DNA from: Desulfobulbaceae bacterium DB1
GTDB taxonomy: Bacteria; Desulfobacterota; Desulfobulbia; Desulfobulbales; SURF-16
DNA: 64,000 nucleotides
Direction: 5' to 3'
Assembly: GCA_001914235.1 (NCBI GenBank)
Contig: MQUF01000016.1
Span: 62,001-126,000 of the forward strand
Below, piece after piece: positions 46,001-53,354 of the stretch. Position 1 is the first letter of the stretch; each line of letters starts with the position of its first letter. The notes under the pieces were generated by a model. The model ran no database searches and was not told the DNA's origin. It saw only the letters and a list, made by a program, of their open reading frames with translations. The position numbers and the translations under genes were made by a program.

Positions 46001-46249
46001 GTTTTTTTCATCGCGCAGCTTGAACAGGCCGGGCTCGGCCGGGATAAGCTGCTCCTTTAACTGCTGAAACCAGCCGGGATGGGTAAAGTCGCCGGTGCCG
46101 ATAAGGTGGATGCCCTTGACCCGCGCCCAGGCGGAAAGACCGGCAACCGTGCTTTCCTTGCTGGTGGCCCGGGAAAAGGGAGAATGGATATGGAGGTCGG
46201 CGAGAAATTTCATGGATTGTTTTTTTGCGGCGCCATCTTTTTTTGACAT
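43022..46249 (-). CDS. PHP-domain/UvrD-type helicase fusion protein
   Basis: A 1075-residue two-part protein. The N-terminal part (about 1-400) is a PHP phosphoesterase-like domain with LADLHIHSPFSRAT, GTGDFTHPGW, LTAEIS and SNSDCHSPGKLGRE. It also carries a zinc-ribbon-like CRGICPVCGKP. The C-terminal part (about 470-1060) is a superfamily 1 helicase with AGPGTGKTHTLVAR, FVDEFQDVNRSQF, GDANQSIYGFRGSD, LLTLHGAKGLEFPVVF and FYVGMTRAKDRLLL. It should unwind DNA in the 3'-5' direction, perhaps with PHP-based end processing. Such fusions occur in related bacteria. An alternative start lies 36 nt inside. Confidence 0.92.
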   Translation of the reverse strand: MSKKDGAAKKQSMKFLADLHIHSPFSRATSKESTVAGLSAWARVKGIHLIGTGDFTHPGWFQQLKEQLIPAEPGLFKLRDEKNAPALPGVAPEDIPVRFILTAEISSIYKRHDRVRKVHNILFAPDLEAAERINRRLAAIGNIESDGRPILGLDSRNLLEIQLEEMEEGFLVPAHIWTPWFSLFGSKSGFDSIEECFGDLTPHIFALETGLSSDPDMNRLVSALDRYTLISNSDCHSPGKLGREVNLFDCELDFFSLKKALQKPSLGFLGTMEFFPEEGKYHLDGHRKCNVVMEPNETRGCRGICPVCGKPLTVGVFHRVMDLADRDTPFYPENGPTFQSLIPLPEVIGEIMGKGPAGKGVMEQYRKTVNRFGSEFNLFLHAPPEEINAFSPLLAEAVARIRTRRVIRRAGFDGEFGVIHAFAEGEIERLRGQAALFADQPPQAGKKPKNAVPNSAPHRDREPALPAAPAAANTKQQQAVSSSARRILVSAGPGTGKTHTLVARLAHLLTVRKIDPGHIAAITFTNRAADEVKDRLLQKAGEGSERVFVGTFHRFCLDWLQRETPDLAVIGDDDRELLVKRLYAGATPGERKKIIQAIRAFPPLPENVPLVTPYLAELKNIKAVDLEMIIAVFVEKLQNDADFAELVRDRVRHLFVDEFQDVNRSQFTLVSLLGRSASLFVIGDANQSIYGFRGSDLTFFLRFAEEPGTECLALDRNYRSAPVILAAASDLIRHNRVRSDVKITAERPTAGRISLFTAPSGRAEAEHVVRQIEKLLGGISSFSINSGRSSGEERRYTFRDIGVLYRLSRQAESLAEALERRGIPFQLVGARPFFMGKDILPLALATLVAAGIATPVDALALCREMPGIGPVALARLEKELPLTGPDFFSSMQSLPLGAGQATILDTLRQATKVFHDTAPASLARAYQPLFSLFRRDPAAANAQRFLRLAGAFNDLASYARHLAENRAATIYDDRAEAVSLLTLHGAKGLEFPVVFITGVNDGLLPCRMPGCDPEEERRLFYVGMTRAKDRLLLSCSGEEKPSPFLAEIPSELVEITKENGPKRNKPQGKQLKLFN

Positions 46250-46386
46250 TCGTCGGAAGCGGAATTAAGGTATCGACTTACTATAAGGACCACGATGCAA
46301 AGTTCCAAGGAGAAAATTTTGTCATGAACCTTGAACTCGGAATGCGGGACTCAATACCCTGAACCCAAAATATGAAGGATGCAATC

Positions 46387-47304
46387 ATGTCGGAACTGAT
46401 GGATGTCATTATTGTCGGAGCCGGACCGGCCGGTCTGCAGGCGGCGGTTCATGCCGCGCGTAAAAAAACCACCGTGCTGGTGCTGGGTCGTCCGCAGAAA
46501 AGCGCCATTTACTGGGCCCATGTGGAAAATTATCTTTGTGTCGACGGGGTGACCGACGGCCATGAACTGCTGAAAATCGGTCGTGAGCAGGCTGTCCGTT
46601 TCGGCGCCCGCTTTGTCGAGGAGGACGTGCTGGGCATTGAGCAGGTTGACGATCAGTACCAGGTGCGGACGGAAAGCGGGCTGTATCGGGGGCGGACGTT
46701 GATTCTTGCCACCGGCACCCACAAGAACAAGCTGAAGGTGGCCGGCGAAAAAGAACTGACCGGCAAGGGAGTCAGCTATTGTGTTGATTGCGACGCCAAT
46801 TTTTTCCGTAATGCCAGGGTGGCGGTGGTGGGCAATGAAAGCGCCGCGGTGGATGGGGCCTTGACATTGCTGAAATACGCCTCGGAAGTGCACCTTGTCG
46901 CCCGGGAACTCGCCGTTTCAGCGGAACTCGCCGAAAAGATCAAGGGCAGCGGGGTCACGCTGCATCTGGGCAGCTGGGTGAAGGAAATCGTCGGCGACAA
47001 AACAGTGGAGAAACTGGTGCTGGAGGATGGCTCCATGCTCGATGTCGATGGGGTTTTCGTCGAACTCGGCGCCAAGGGGGCCATGGAACTTGCCACCAAT
47101 CTCGGCGTCCAGCTCGACATGGAGTCCTTTTCCTTTATTGACACGAATAAACGCCAGGAAACCAATCTGCCCGGGGTCTATGCGGCGGGTGATATTGCCG
47201 GTCCTCCCCATCAGATGGCCAAGGCGGTGGGTGAAGGCTGCGTGGCGGGCTGGTATGCGGCCAATTACGCCAACAAGCAGAAACGGGAGCAAGGCGCCGA
47301 TTGA
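46387..47304 (+). CDS. Thioredoxin reductase-like FAD/NAD(P) oxidoreductase
   Basis: A 305-residue flavoprotein. FAD is bound by VIIVGAGPAGLQAAVHA, NAD(P)H near VAVVGNESAAVDGAL, and the redox pair is CVDC in KGVSYCVDCDANFF. The end PGVYAAGDIAGPPHQMAKAV is typical. GNESAA replaces the usual GGGNSA/GGGDSA pattern, so cofactor preference may differ. AAGGA precedes the chosen ATG; a start five codons earlier is possible. The tadA gene overlaps by one base. Confidence 0.92.
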   Translation: MSELMDVIIVGAGPAGLQAAVHAARKKTTVLVLGRPQKSAIYWAHVENYLCVDGVTDGHELLKIGREQAVRFGARFVEEDVLGIEQVDDQYQVRTESGLYRGRTLILATGTHKNKLKVAGEKELTGKGVSYCVDCDANFFRNARVAVVGNESAAVDGALTLLKYASEVHLVARELAVSAELAEKIKGSGVTLHLGSWVKEIVGDKTVEKLVLEDGSMLDVDGVFVELGAKGAMELATNLGVQLDMESFSFIDTNKRQETNLPGVYAAGDIAGPPHQMAKAVGEGCVAGWYAANYANKQKREQGAD

Positions 47305-47780
47305 TGGGCAAGGAGCAGGAGGCCCTGTACATGGAGATTGCCCTGGAGGAGGCGCGGCGCGCCGCCGAACGGGGGGAGGTGCCGGTGGGCGCGGTGCTGG
47401 TGGGCGCGGGCGGCGAGGTGCTGGCCCGGGACGGCAACCGTACCATTGAACTGCATGATCCCTGCGCCCATGCGGAAATCCTGGTTCTGCGCCGGGCAGG
47501 GGAAAAAACGGCTAATTACCGCTTGGGCGGCACCACCATCTATGTCACGGTGGAGCCCTGTGTCATGTGCGCCGGGGCGTTGGTACATGCCAGGGTGAGC
47601 CGTCTTGTCTTCGGCGCCGATGATGTCAAGGCCGGGGGCGTTGTTTCGCGCTACGGGGTGGGCATGGATAAAAAACTGAATCATACCCTGCTGGTGGAAG
47701 GGGGGCTGCTGGCGGAACAGTGTTCTTTGCTGATGAGTTCCTTTTTCCGGGAAAGAAGAAAAAAAGCGAAAGACCTCTAA
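47304..47780 (+). CDS. tadA: tRNA-specific adenosine deaminase TadA
   Basis: A 158-residue zinc deaminase that converts A34 to inosine in tRNA-Arg. The zinc motifs are CAHAEIL and EPCVMCAGAL, and VPVGAVLV near the start and FGADDVKAG later also match. The ATG overlaps the upstream stop (TGATG). Gene order tadA, tRNA-Ser, SRP RNA, dnaX is a conserved housekeeping arrangement as I recall it. Confidence 0.96.
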   Translation: MGKEQEALYMEIALEEARRAAERGEVPVGAVLVGAGGEVLARDGNRTIELHDPCAHAEILVLRRAGEKTANYRLGGTTIYVTVEPCVMCAGALVHARVSRLVFGADDVKAGGVVSRYGVGMDKKLNHTLLVEGGLLAEQCSLLMSSFFRERRKKAKDL

Positions 47781-47789
47781 AATTCCCCT

Positions 47790-47817
47790 TTGAAAAAGTC
47801 GTCTTTGGTTGTAAAGT
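47790..47817 (+). promoter_or_regulatory. Candidate promoter of tRNA-Ser
   Basis: TTGAAA (47790-47795) and TAAAGT (47812-47817) are 16 nt apart and end 27 nt before the tRNA. Confidence 0.4.
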
Positions 47818-47844
47818 GCCTGTCTTTGCAAATGACGAAGATGT

Positions 47845-47932
47845 GGAGAGGTGACCGAGAGGCCGAAGGTGCACGACTGGAAATCGTGTGTACGGAAACG
47901 TACCGAGGGTTCGAATCCCTCCTTCTCCGCCA
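47845..47932 (+). tRNA. tRNA-Ser (anticodon GGA)
   Basis: An 88-nt tRNA with long variable arm and encoded CCA. The acceptor stem GGAGAGG pairs with CTTCTCC with one G-U. The anticodon loop is CTGGAAA with anticodon GGA. The T arm is GAGGGTTCGAATCCCTC. Confidence 0.97.
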
Positions 47933-47985
47933 GTTTGCAGAACATAGCAGGGTGACCGTTCAGCTCTTTTTTTGATTACGAGTGT

Positions 47986-48089
47986 GATAGCCGGGTCCCG
48001 CGCAACAGAGGCTCATGAACCCCGTCAGGTCCGGGAGGAAGCAGCGGTAATGAATCCCCTTTGTGTGCCGCGGGGGTGCCTGGCTATCA
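47986..48089 (+). ncRNA. ffs: Signal recognition particle RNA (bacterial small type)
   Basis: The conserved apical domain GTCAGGTCCGGGAGGAAGCA lies in the middle. The ends GATAGCC and GGCTATC pair to close the long hairpin, and a run of T follows and should terminate transcription. With Ffh this RNA targets nascent membrane proteins. It lies between tRNA-Ser and dnaX. Confidence 0.96.
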
Positions 48090-48200
48090 TTTTTTCAGGC
48101 CACCCTCGACAGATACCGGAACGGTTGCCCGTCTTGAGACGGCAATTATCGCAATTTCATTGATAAGCAGCCATTATCAATTTTCTCATTATCAATTACC

Positions 48201-49982
48201 ATGTCCTATCTTGTCCTTGCCCGCAAATGGCGGCCCCAGACTTTCGCTGACGTCGTTGGTCAGGAGGCGGTTGTCCGCACCCTGCGGAACGGACTTGCGC
48301 GCAACCGGGTTGCCCATGCCATGATTTTTTCCGGCGTGCGGGGCGTGGGCAAGACCACCCTTGCCCGTATCATGGCCAAGGCCTTGAACTGCCTGGGAGA
48401 CGGCGGAGAAAAGCCCTGCAATCAGTGCCGGTCGTGCCTGGAAATCACCGCCGGTTCCGCGGTGGATCTTCAGGAAATAGACGGCGCTTCCAACCGCGGC
48501 ATCCAGGAGATTCGCGAGCTCAAGGAAAACATCCGTTTTTTTCCCACCCAGAACCGTTTCAAGGTTGTCATCATCGACGAGGTTCACATGCTCACCACCG
48601 AGGCCTTCAACGCCCTGTTGAAGACCCTGGAGGAGCCGCCCGAACACGTTTATTTCATGTTTGCCACCACCGAGCTGCACAAGGTGCCCATTACCATTCT
48701 GTCCCGCTGCCAGCGGTATGAGTTGAAGCGAGTTCCTTTTGGTCAGCTGGTTTCGTTTTTTGAGAGGATTTCCGCCCGTGAAGAGGTGGAGATCCCCCGC
48801 CAGGCCCTGGAGATGATCGCTCGGGAGGCCGACGGCAGCGTGCGTGACGGGTTGAGTCTGCTGGATCAGGTTTTTTCCTTCGGCGGGACAACGGTCACGG
48901 TCGATGATGTGGTGCAGGTGCTCGGCCTGGTTGACCAGCGGATTTTTTTCGGCCTGGCCGAGGCGATTTTGTCCGGCAATCTGGCCGGCTGTTTTGACCT
49001 GCTGGCAAAGGCCTATGATGCCGGTCTTGATCTCAAGCGGTTTGCCTCGGATCTCATTGCCTACATGCGCGCACTGCTCATTTGTCGCACAAGTCCGCAC
49101 CCCGAGGTCATGCTTGATGTTTCCGATCAGGAGCTTGACGAGCTGCGCGAGTTGAGCGCCAGGTACGGACGGGAAACGCTGTCCCTTGTCTTTCAGTTGC
49201 TTTTTACCGGCGCAAGCGAGATGCAGTATTCCGCTCATCCCCGTTTGGTGCTGGAAATGGCCTTTATCAAGGCGGTCCAGGCGGGAGAGGTGACTCCCGC
49301 GGCCACGCTGCTCGCCCGGCTTGATGATCTGGTGCGGAAGGGGGGAGGGGGAAACTTTGCTCCGACAGGTCCCGCCGAACCGGCCGTAACTGTCACGGCG
49401 CGGCCCGTACCGTCGTCGGCCAAGGCAATCCCCGTGCCGGGTGCGGAGCGGGGGGCCGATGCTGCTCCGGTTGCCGGGGAAGAAAAGGCGGTTGCGCCGA
49501 TAAAAGAGGCCGAAAAAGACAAAGAGATCGCCGTTGCGCCGCACGCCGAGAAGGCCGGGCCGGAGGAGATGAAAAAAAGCGGGCTTGCGATTCATCCCCG
49601 TGCCAGGGATGTGCGACGGAACTGGGATGAATTCCTGGCCTATGTCAAGGAAAGAAAGCCCTGGATGGCTCAGGTGCTGCGTCTTTGTGAAAATCCCCGG
49701 GAAGAGGGGACGGAACTGCTTATCCGTTTTGAAAATCCATCCGATTGCACCTTGCTGCAAAAGACGGAAAATGTTAAGGATCTGACGGAGTATGCATTGG
49801 ATTTCTTCCAGAAGGATCTGACGCTGAAGATCGGCAGCCGCGGGGACGGGAGCGGAGAAGCGGTCCATGACGGGCCGAAGGAAGAACGGCGGGCCCTGGC
49901 TAATGATCCGCTGGTGCAGATGACACTTGATGTGTTCGGCGGTCAGGTGGGAGCGATCCGCACCGGGCCGAGGTTTCGATAA
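48201..49982 (+). CDS. dnaX: DNA polymerase III subunit tau/gamma (DnaX)
   Basis: A 593-residue clamp-loader ATPase. Landmarks are FADVVGQEAVVRTL, Walker A GVRGVGKTTLARI, a zinc site from CLGDGGEKPCNQCRSC, Walker B VVIIDEVHMLTTEAFNALLK and the arginine-finger region ILSRCQRYELKRV. After domain III a low-complexity Ala/Pro/Lys-rich linker runs from about 375 to 455. A C-terminal tau-type domain follows (NWDEFLAYVKERKPWMAQVL). An A7 run sits exactly at the linker end (49572-49578), discussed as a finding. The repeat array and ybaB follow. Confidence 0.96.
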   Translation: MSYLVLARKWRPQTFADVVGQEAVVRTLRNGLARNRVAHAMIFSGVRGVGKTTLARIMAKALNCLGDGGEKPCNQCRSCLEITAGSAVDLQEIDGASNRGIQEIRELKENIRFFPTQNRFKVVIIDEVHMLTTEAFNALLKTLEEPPEHVYFMFATTELHKVPITILSRCQRYELKRVPFGQLVSFFERISAREEVEIPRQALEMIAREADGSVRDGLSLLDQVFSFGGTTVTVDDVVQVLGLVDQRIFFGLAEAILSGNLAGCFDLLAKAYDAGLDLKRFASDLIAYMRALLICRTSPHPEVMLDVSDQELDELRELSARYGRETLSLVFQLLFTGASEMQYSAHPRLVLEMAFIKAVQAGEVTPAATLLARLDDLVRKGGGGNFAPTGPAEPAVTVTARPVPSSAKAIPVPGAERGADAAPVAGEEKAVAPIKEAEKDKEIAVAPHAEKAGPEEMKKSGLAIHPRARDVRRNWDEFLAYVKERKPWMAQVLRLCENPREEGTELLIRFENPSDCTLLQKTENVKDLTEYALDFFQKDLTLKIGSRGDGSGEAVHDGPKEERRALANDPLVQMTLDVFGGQVGAIRTGPRFR

Positions 49983-50167
49983 ATTGGTCTAACTGGTCTA
50001 ACCAGCCTCTGTGGTCTTGCTGGTCAGTGGTTTTTGAGTCAGGCGGGTTGGACCAACAAGACCAATAGGATCAATAAGACCAATAAGACCAGCAGGACCA
50101 GTCAGACCAGTCAGACCAGTCAGACCAGTCAGACCAGTCAGACCAGTAAGACCAACAGGACGAACAT
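49983..50167. repeat. Two oppositely oriented arrays of a 9-nt repeat
   Basis: From 50051 to 50167 there are thirteen 9-nt units related to GACCAGTCA. Five in a row are identical (50096-50140), and the others vary in the last four bases. From 49983 to about 50029 several units run in the opposite sense (TGGTCT and CTGGTCT). The halves can pair to form long imperfect hairpins. The array fills the gap between dnaX and ybaB. Confidence 0.85.
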
Positions 50168-50168
50168 T

Positions 50169-50489
50169 ATGGATATGGATTCGATTTTAAAAAGGGCGCA
50201 GCAATTCCAGTATCAGATGAGCCAGATGCAGGAGGAGTTGGCGCGGCGCACCATCACCACCACTGTCGGCGGGGGCATGGTGAGCGTCACCGTCAACGGA
50301 AAATTCGAGGTCGTCTCATTGCGCATCGACAAAGAGGCGATTAATCCGGCGGAGCCGGAAATGCTGCAGGATCTGGTGATTGCCGCGGTAAATGACGCCA
50401 TGCGCCAGGCCAGGGAGATGACCCAGTCCGAACTGTCGAAGTTGACCGGCGGACTCGGTATCAATCTGCCGGGCATGTTCGGCGGGTGA
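50169..50489 (+). CDS. ybaB: YbaB/EbfC family nucleoid-associated protein
   Basis: A 106-residue DNA-binding protein of the YbaB family. Landmarks are ILKRAQQFQYQMSQMQEEL, VGGGMVSVTVNGKFEVVSL and the Gly-rich GLGINLPGMFGG end. It forms a dimer that binds DNA and is almost always found between dnaX and recR, as here. The ATG at MDMDSILK was chosen, with AGGA upstream. The reading frame stays open back through the 9-nt repeats, so an extended form cannot be excluded, but there is no ribosome binding site for it. Confidence 0.94.
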   Translation: MDMDSILKRAQQFQYQMSQMQEELARRTITTTVGGGMVSVTVNGKFEVVSLRIDKEAINPAEPEMLQDLVIAAVNDAMRQAREMTQSELSKLTGGLGINLPGMFGG

Positions 50490-50496
50490 GCAAAAG

Positions 50497-51096
50497 GTGA
50501 ACGTTGTCCCTCCGGCCCTTGAAAGGCTGATTGTCGACCTGAACCGGTTGCCCGGAGTGGGACGGAAAACGGCGACGCGCCTTGCCCTGCATCTCCTTCG
50601 CCGTCCGGCGGCGGAGGCCCGGGTGCTGGCGCGCGATTTGGCGGAGCTGCATGAGGCAATCCGCTTGTGTTCCAACTGTTTTGCCTTTTCCGAGACCGAT
50701 CCCTGCGCCATCTGCGCGGACCATCGGAGGAGCAGCCGGCTGATCTGTGTCGTGGAAGAGGCGGCGGATCTCATGGCCATCGAAAAAACCGGGACATTTC
50801 AGGGGCAATACCATATCCTGCACGGGGTCCTGTCGCCCATGGACGGTATCGGGCCGGATGAAATCAAGGTCAATGATCTGCTGAAACGCATTGAGCGCCA
50901 GCAGGCCGAAGAGGTGCTGATCGCCACCAGTTCCACCGTGCCGGGTGAGGCGACCGCCGCGTATCTCATCGAATGTCTGCGGGCGGCCAATGTGAAACTG
51001 ACCCGGCTTGCCTGCGGGATACCCATGGGCATGGACATCAAATATGCGGATGAACTGACCTTGAGCCGGGCGATTGAGGCACGGAAAAGGTATTGA
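50497..51096 (+). CDS. recR: Recombination protein RecR
   Basis: A 199-residue protein of the RecFOR pathway, which loads RecA at gaps. The helix-hairpin-helix LNRLPGVGRKTATRLALHLL, the zinc motif CSNCFAFSETDPCAIC and the Toprim domain (ICVVEEAADLMAIE) are all present. GTG is the start, seven bases after the ybaB stop, with an AAAAG-type weak ribosome binding site, so it is probably coupled to ybaB. Confidence 0.96.
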   Translation: MNVVPPALERLIVDLNRLPGVGRKTATRLALHLLRRPAAEARVLARDLAELHEAIRLCSNCFAFSETDPCAICADHRRSSRLICVVEEAADLMAIEKTGTFQGQYHILHGVLSPMDGIGPDEIKVNDLLKRIERQQAEEVLIATSSTVPGEATAAYLIECLRAANVKLTRLACGIPMGMDIKYADELTLSRAIEARKRY

Positions 51097-51125
51097 CCGA
51101 TTGCATCAAGCGATGCATAATGTTC

Positions 51126-51154
51126 TTGACAGAGGCGCTCTTTATTGGTATTTC
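51126..51154 (+). promoter_or_regulatory. Promoter of tRNA-Val
   Basis: TTGACA (51126-51131) is followed after 17 nt by TATTTC (51149-51154). The tRNA starts 32 nt downstream. Confidence 0.55.
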
Positions 51155-51185
51155 CTTCCCGTTTAGAGAGTCATGTGAAAAAAAC

Positions 51186-51260
51186 AGGCGCGTAACTCAG
51201 TGGGAGAGTGCTACCTTGACATGGTAGAAGTCGGCGGTTCAATCCCGCCCGTGCCTACCA
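51186..51260 (+). tRNA. tRNA-Val (anticodon GAC)
   Basis: A 75-nt tRNA with encoded CCA. The acceptor stem AGGCGCG pairs with CGTGCCT with one G-U. The anticodon stem CTACC/GGTAG holds the loop TTGACAT with anticodon GAC. The T arm is GGCGGTTCAATCCCGCC. The first base A is unusual but is matched by T at position 72. Confidence 0.95.
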
Positions 51261-51276
51261 GAATATTGAGCGTTGT

Positions 51277-51333
51277 GGTACGGATAAAGAAACTTCGCAA
51301 TAGACACTGTTGCGAAGTTTCTTTATTCGTACC
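51277..51333 (+). repeat. 24-bp hairpin between tRNA-Val and thrS
   Basis: The arms 51277-51300 and 51310-51333 are complementary over 24 positions with one G-U in RNA. The loop is 9 nt (TAGACACTG). There is no T-run after it. It lies 16 nt past tRNA-Val and ends 35 nt before the thrS start, so it may end tRNA transcripts, serve as a processing site, or act as a thrS leader structure. Confidence 0.8.
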
Positions 51334-51368
51334 TGAGAAAATGACGCACAGGCTGAAATCAAATTCCA

Positions 51369-53288
51369 ATGTCTGAAATCCGGTTGAGCATAAAAGACGG
51401 CGAGTCAAAGACCTTTCCCGACGGCACTGTCGTGGCCGAGGCGGTGAAGGAGCTTTGTTCGAGCAAGGAGCGCAAGCGTGTCATCGCGGCACGACTCGGC
51501 GACCGGCTTGTTGATCTTTCCGAGGCGCTGCATGAAGACTGGGTGATTGAGCCGATCACGAAAGATTCACCGGAAGGTCTGCATATCCTGAGGCACAGCG
51601 CGTCGCACATCATGGCGGAAGCGGTAGTGTCTCTTTACGGACCGGAAGTCAAGGTGGCCATCGGTCCGGCCACTGATGACGGTTTTTATTATGATTTTGA
51701 CCGGGCGGCGCCGTTCACCCCGGATGATTTCGACGCCATTGAAGCCAGGATGCGGGAAATCGTTGCCGCCGCCCGTCCTTTCAGCCGGAAGACGCTCTCG
51801 CTCAGCGAAGCCAAAAAGTTTTTTCAGGAAAAAGGGCAGGTTTATAAAGTTGAATTGCTCGACGATATAAAGGATGACACGGTTAGCCTTTACAGCCAGG
51901 GCGATTTTGTCGACCTCTGCCGGGGACCGCATATTGCCGATAGCAGTCAGCTGCAGGCTTTCAAGCTGATCCGCATCGCCGGCGCCTACTGGCGCGGGGA
52001 TGAAAAGCGGCCGATGCTGCAACGCCTTTACGGAACGGCATTTTTTGACCCCAAGGAGCTGAAACAATATCTGTATCAGCTGGAAGAGGCGAAAAAAAGA
52101 GACCATCGCAGGCTGGGGAAGGAGCTTGAGCTTTTTACCATCAGCGACCAGGTGGGTCCGGGTCTCATCCTCTGGCAGCCCAAAGGGGCGCTGGCACGCA
52201 AGCTGATCGAGGATTACTGGAAGGACGAGCATTACCGGAACGGCTATGAGCTGCTTTACACCCCGCACATTGCCAAGCGCGATATGTGGGCCACCAGCGG
52301 CCATCTTGACTTTTATGTGGATGACATGTTTTCCCCCATGGAGGTCGAGGACGTCAGCTATCAGCTGAAGCCGATGAATTGCCCGTTCCATATCGCCATC
52401 TACAAAACGAAAAAAAGAAGTTACCGGGAATTTCCGATCCGCTGGTGCGAGCTGGGAACCGTCTACCGGTTCGAGCGAACCGGTGCTTTGCAGGGTTTGA
52501 TGCGGGTCCGCGGCTTCACCCAGGATGATGCCCATATTTTCACCCTGCCGGAACAGCTGGATGACGAGATTTTCAATATTCTCGACCTGAACCTGCATAT
52601 TCTCCGGTCGTTTGGCTTTACTGAATACGATATCTATCTGTCCACCCAGCCGGAAAAATTTGTCGGCACCCCGCAGAACTGGGAAAAGGCCACCGATGCC
52701 TTGAAACGGGCCCTGGAAAGAAAAGGGCTTGCCTATCAGGTTGATCCGGGTGAGGGGGTTTTTTACGGGCCGAAGATTGATATCAAGATCAAGGATGTGC
52801 TGGGCCGCGCCTGGCAGTGCTCAACCATTCAGGTGGATTTTAATCTGCCCGATCGTTTCCAGCTGGGCTATACCGCCGAAGACGGCAAGGAACACCAGCC
52901 GATCATGATCCACCGGGCCCTGATGGGCTCCTTGGAACGCTTTTTCGGTGTGCTCATCGAACATTACGCTGGCGCCTTTCCCCTCTGGATGGCTCCGGTG
53001 CAGGCCAAGGTGCTCAATATCACCGACGCGCAGCTTGATTACGTTGACACGGTTTACCAGCAACTGCGACAGGCCGGTATCAGGGTGGAAAAAGACACCC
53101 GCAATGAAAAATTGAATTATAAGATCAGGGAAGCGCAGATGGCAAAAATTCCCTATATGGTCATTGTTGGAGATAAGGAGAAGGAAACAGGCATGGTGAC
53201 GGTACGTCTGCGCGACGGCAAGAATCTCGACCCGATGTCTGTTTCCGCTTTTGCAGAGCTGATCCGGAGCGAAAGCCTGAAGCGATAG
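51369..53288 (+). CDS. thrS: Threonine-tRNA ligase
   Basis: A 639-residue class II synthetase of standard length. An N-terminal TGS domain is followed by the editing domain (HSASHIMAEAV and DLCRGPHIADS). The catalytic core has RPMLQRLYGTAF, MKPMNCPFHI-like motif 2 context, VRGFTQDDAHIF and HRALMGSLERF. The anticodon-binding domain is at the end. No clear ribosome binding site precedes the ATG, but the hairpin at 51277-51333 does. It heads the operon thrS-infC-rpmI-rplT. Confidence 0.97.
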   Translation: MSEIRLSIKDGESKTFPDGTVVAEAVKELCSSKERKRVIAARLGDRLVDLSEALHEDWVIEPITKDSPEGLHILRHSASHIMAEAVVSLYGPEVKVAIGPATDDGFYYDFDRAAPFTPDDFDAIEARMREIVAAARPFSRKTLSLSEAKKFFQEKGQVYKVELLDDIKDDTVSLYSQGDFVDLCRGPHIADSSQLQAFKLIRIAGAYWRGDEKRPMLQRLYGTAFFDPKELKQYLYQLEEAKKRDHRRLGKELELFTISDQVGPGLILWQPKGALARKLIEDYWKDEHYRNGYELLYTPHIAKRDMWATSGHLDFYVDDMFSPMEVEDVSYQLKPMNCPFHIAIYKTKKRSYREFPIRWCELGTVYRFERTGALQGLMRVRGFTQDDAHIFTLPEQLDDEIFNILDLNLHILRSFGFTEYDIYLSTQPEKFVGTPQNWEKATDALKRALERKGLAYQVDPGEGVFYGPKIDIKIKDVLGRAWQCSTIQVDFNLPDRFQLGYTAEDGKEHQPIMIHRALMGSLERFFGVLIEHYAGAFPLWMAPVQAKVLNITDAQLDYVDTVYQQLRQAGIRVEKDTRNEKLNYKIREAQMAKIPYMVIVGDKEKETGMVTVRLRDGKNLDPMSVSAFAELIRSESLKR

Positions 53289-53354
53289 CCGATTGTTGTC
53301 ACCGGGAAAGACTTTGTAAAATTTGTTTGTCCGCGAACAAGTGGAGGTAAGCGT

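Noticed and set aside
49561-49982. Internal translation start producing only the tau C-terminal domain (GGAGGAG then ATG)
   Set aside because: The spacing between GGAGG and ATG is too short for efficient initiation, and the sequence is adequately explained as Glu-Glu-Met codons of the linker.
50051-50167. CRISPR-like array before ybaB
   Set aside because: The units are contiguous 9-mers without spacers, and there are no cas genes.
51186-51260. tRNA gene used as integration site of a genomic island
   Set aside because: No integrase gene or direct repeat of the tRNA end was found near any of the three tRNA genes.
51097-51368. T-box riboswitch upstream of thrS
   Set aside because: No T-box consensus or specifier loop could be seen. 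The region is occupied by a tRNA gene and a simple long hairpin.
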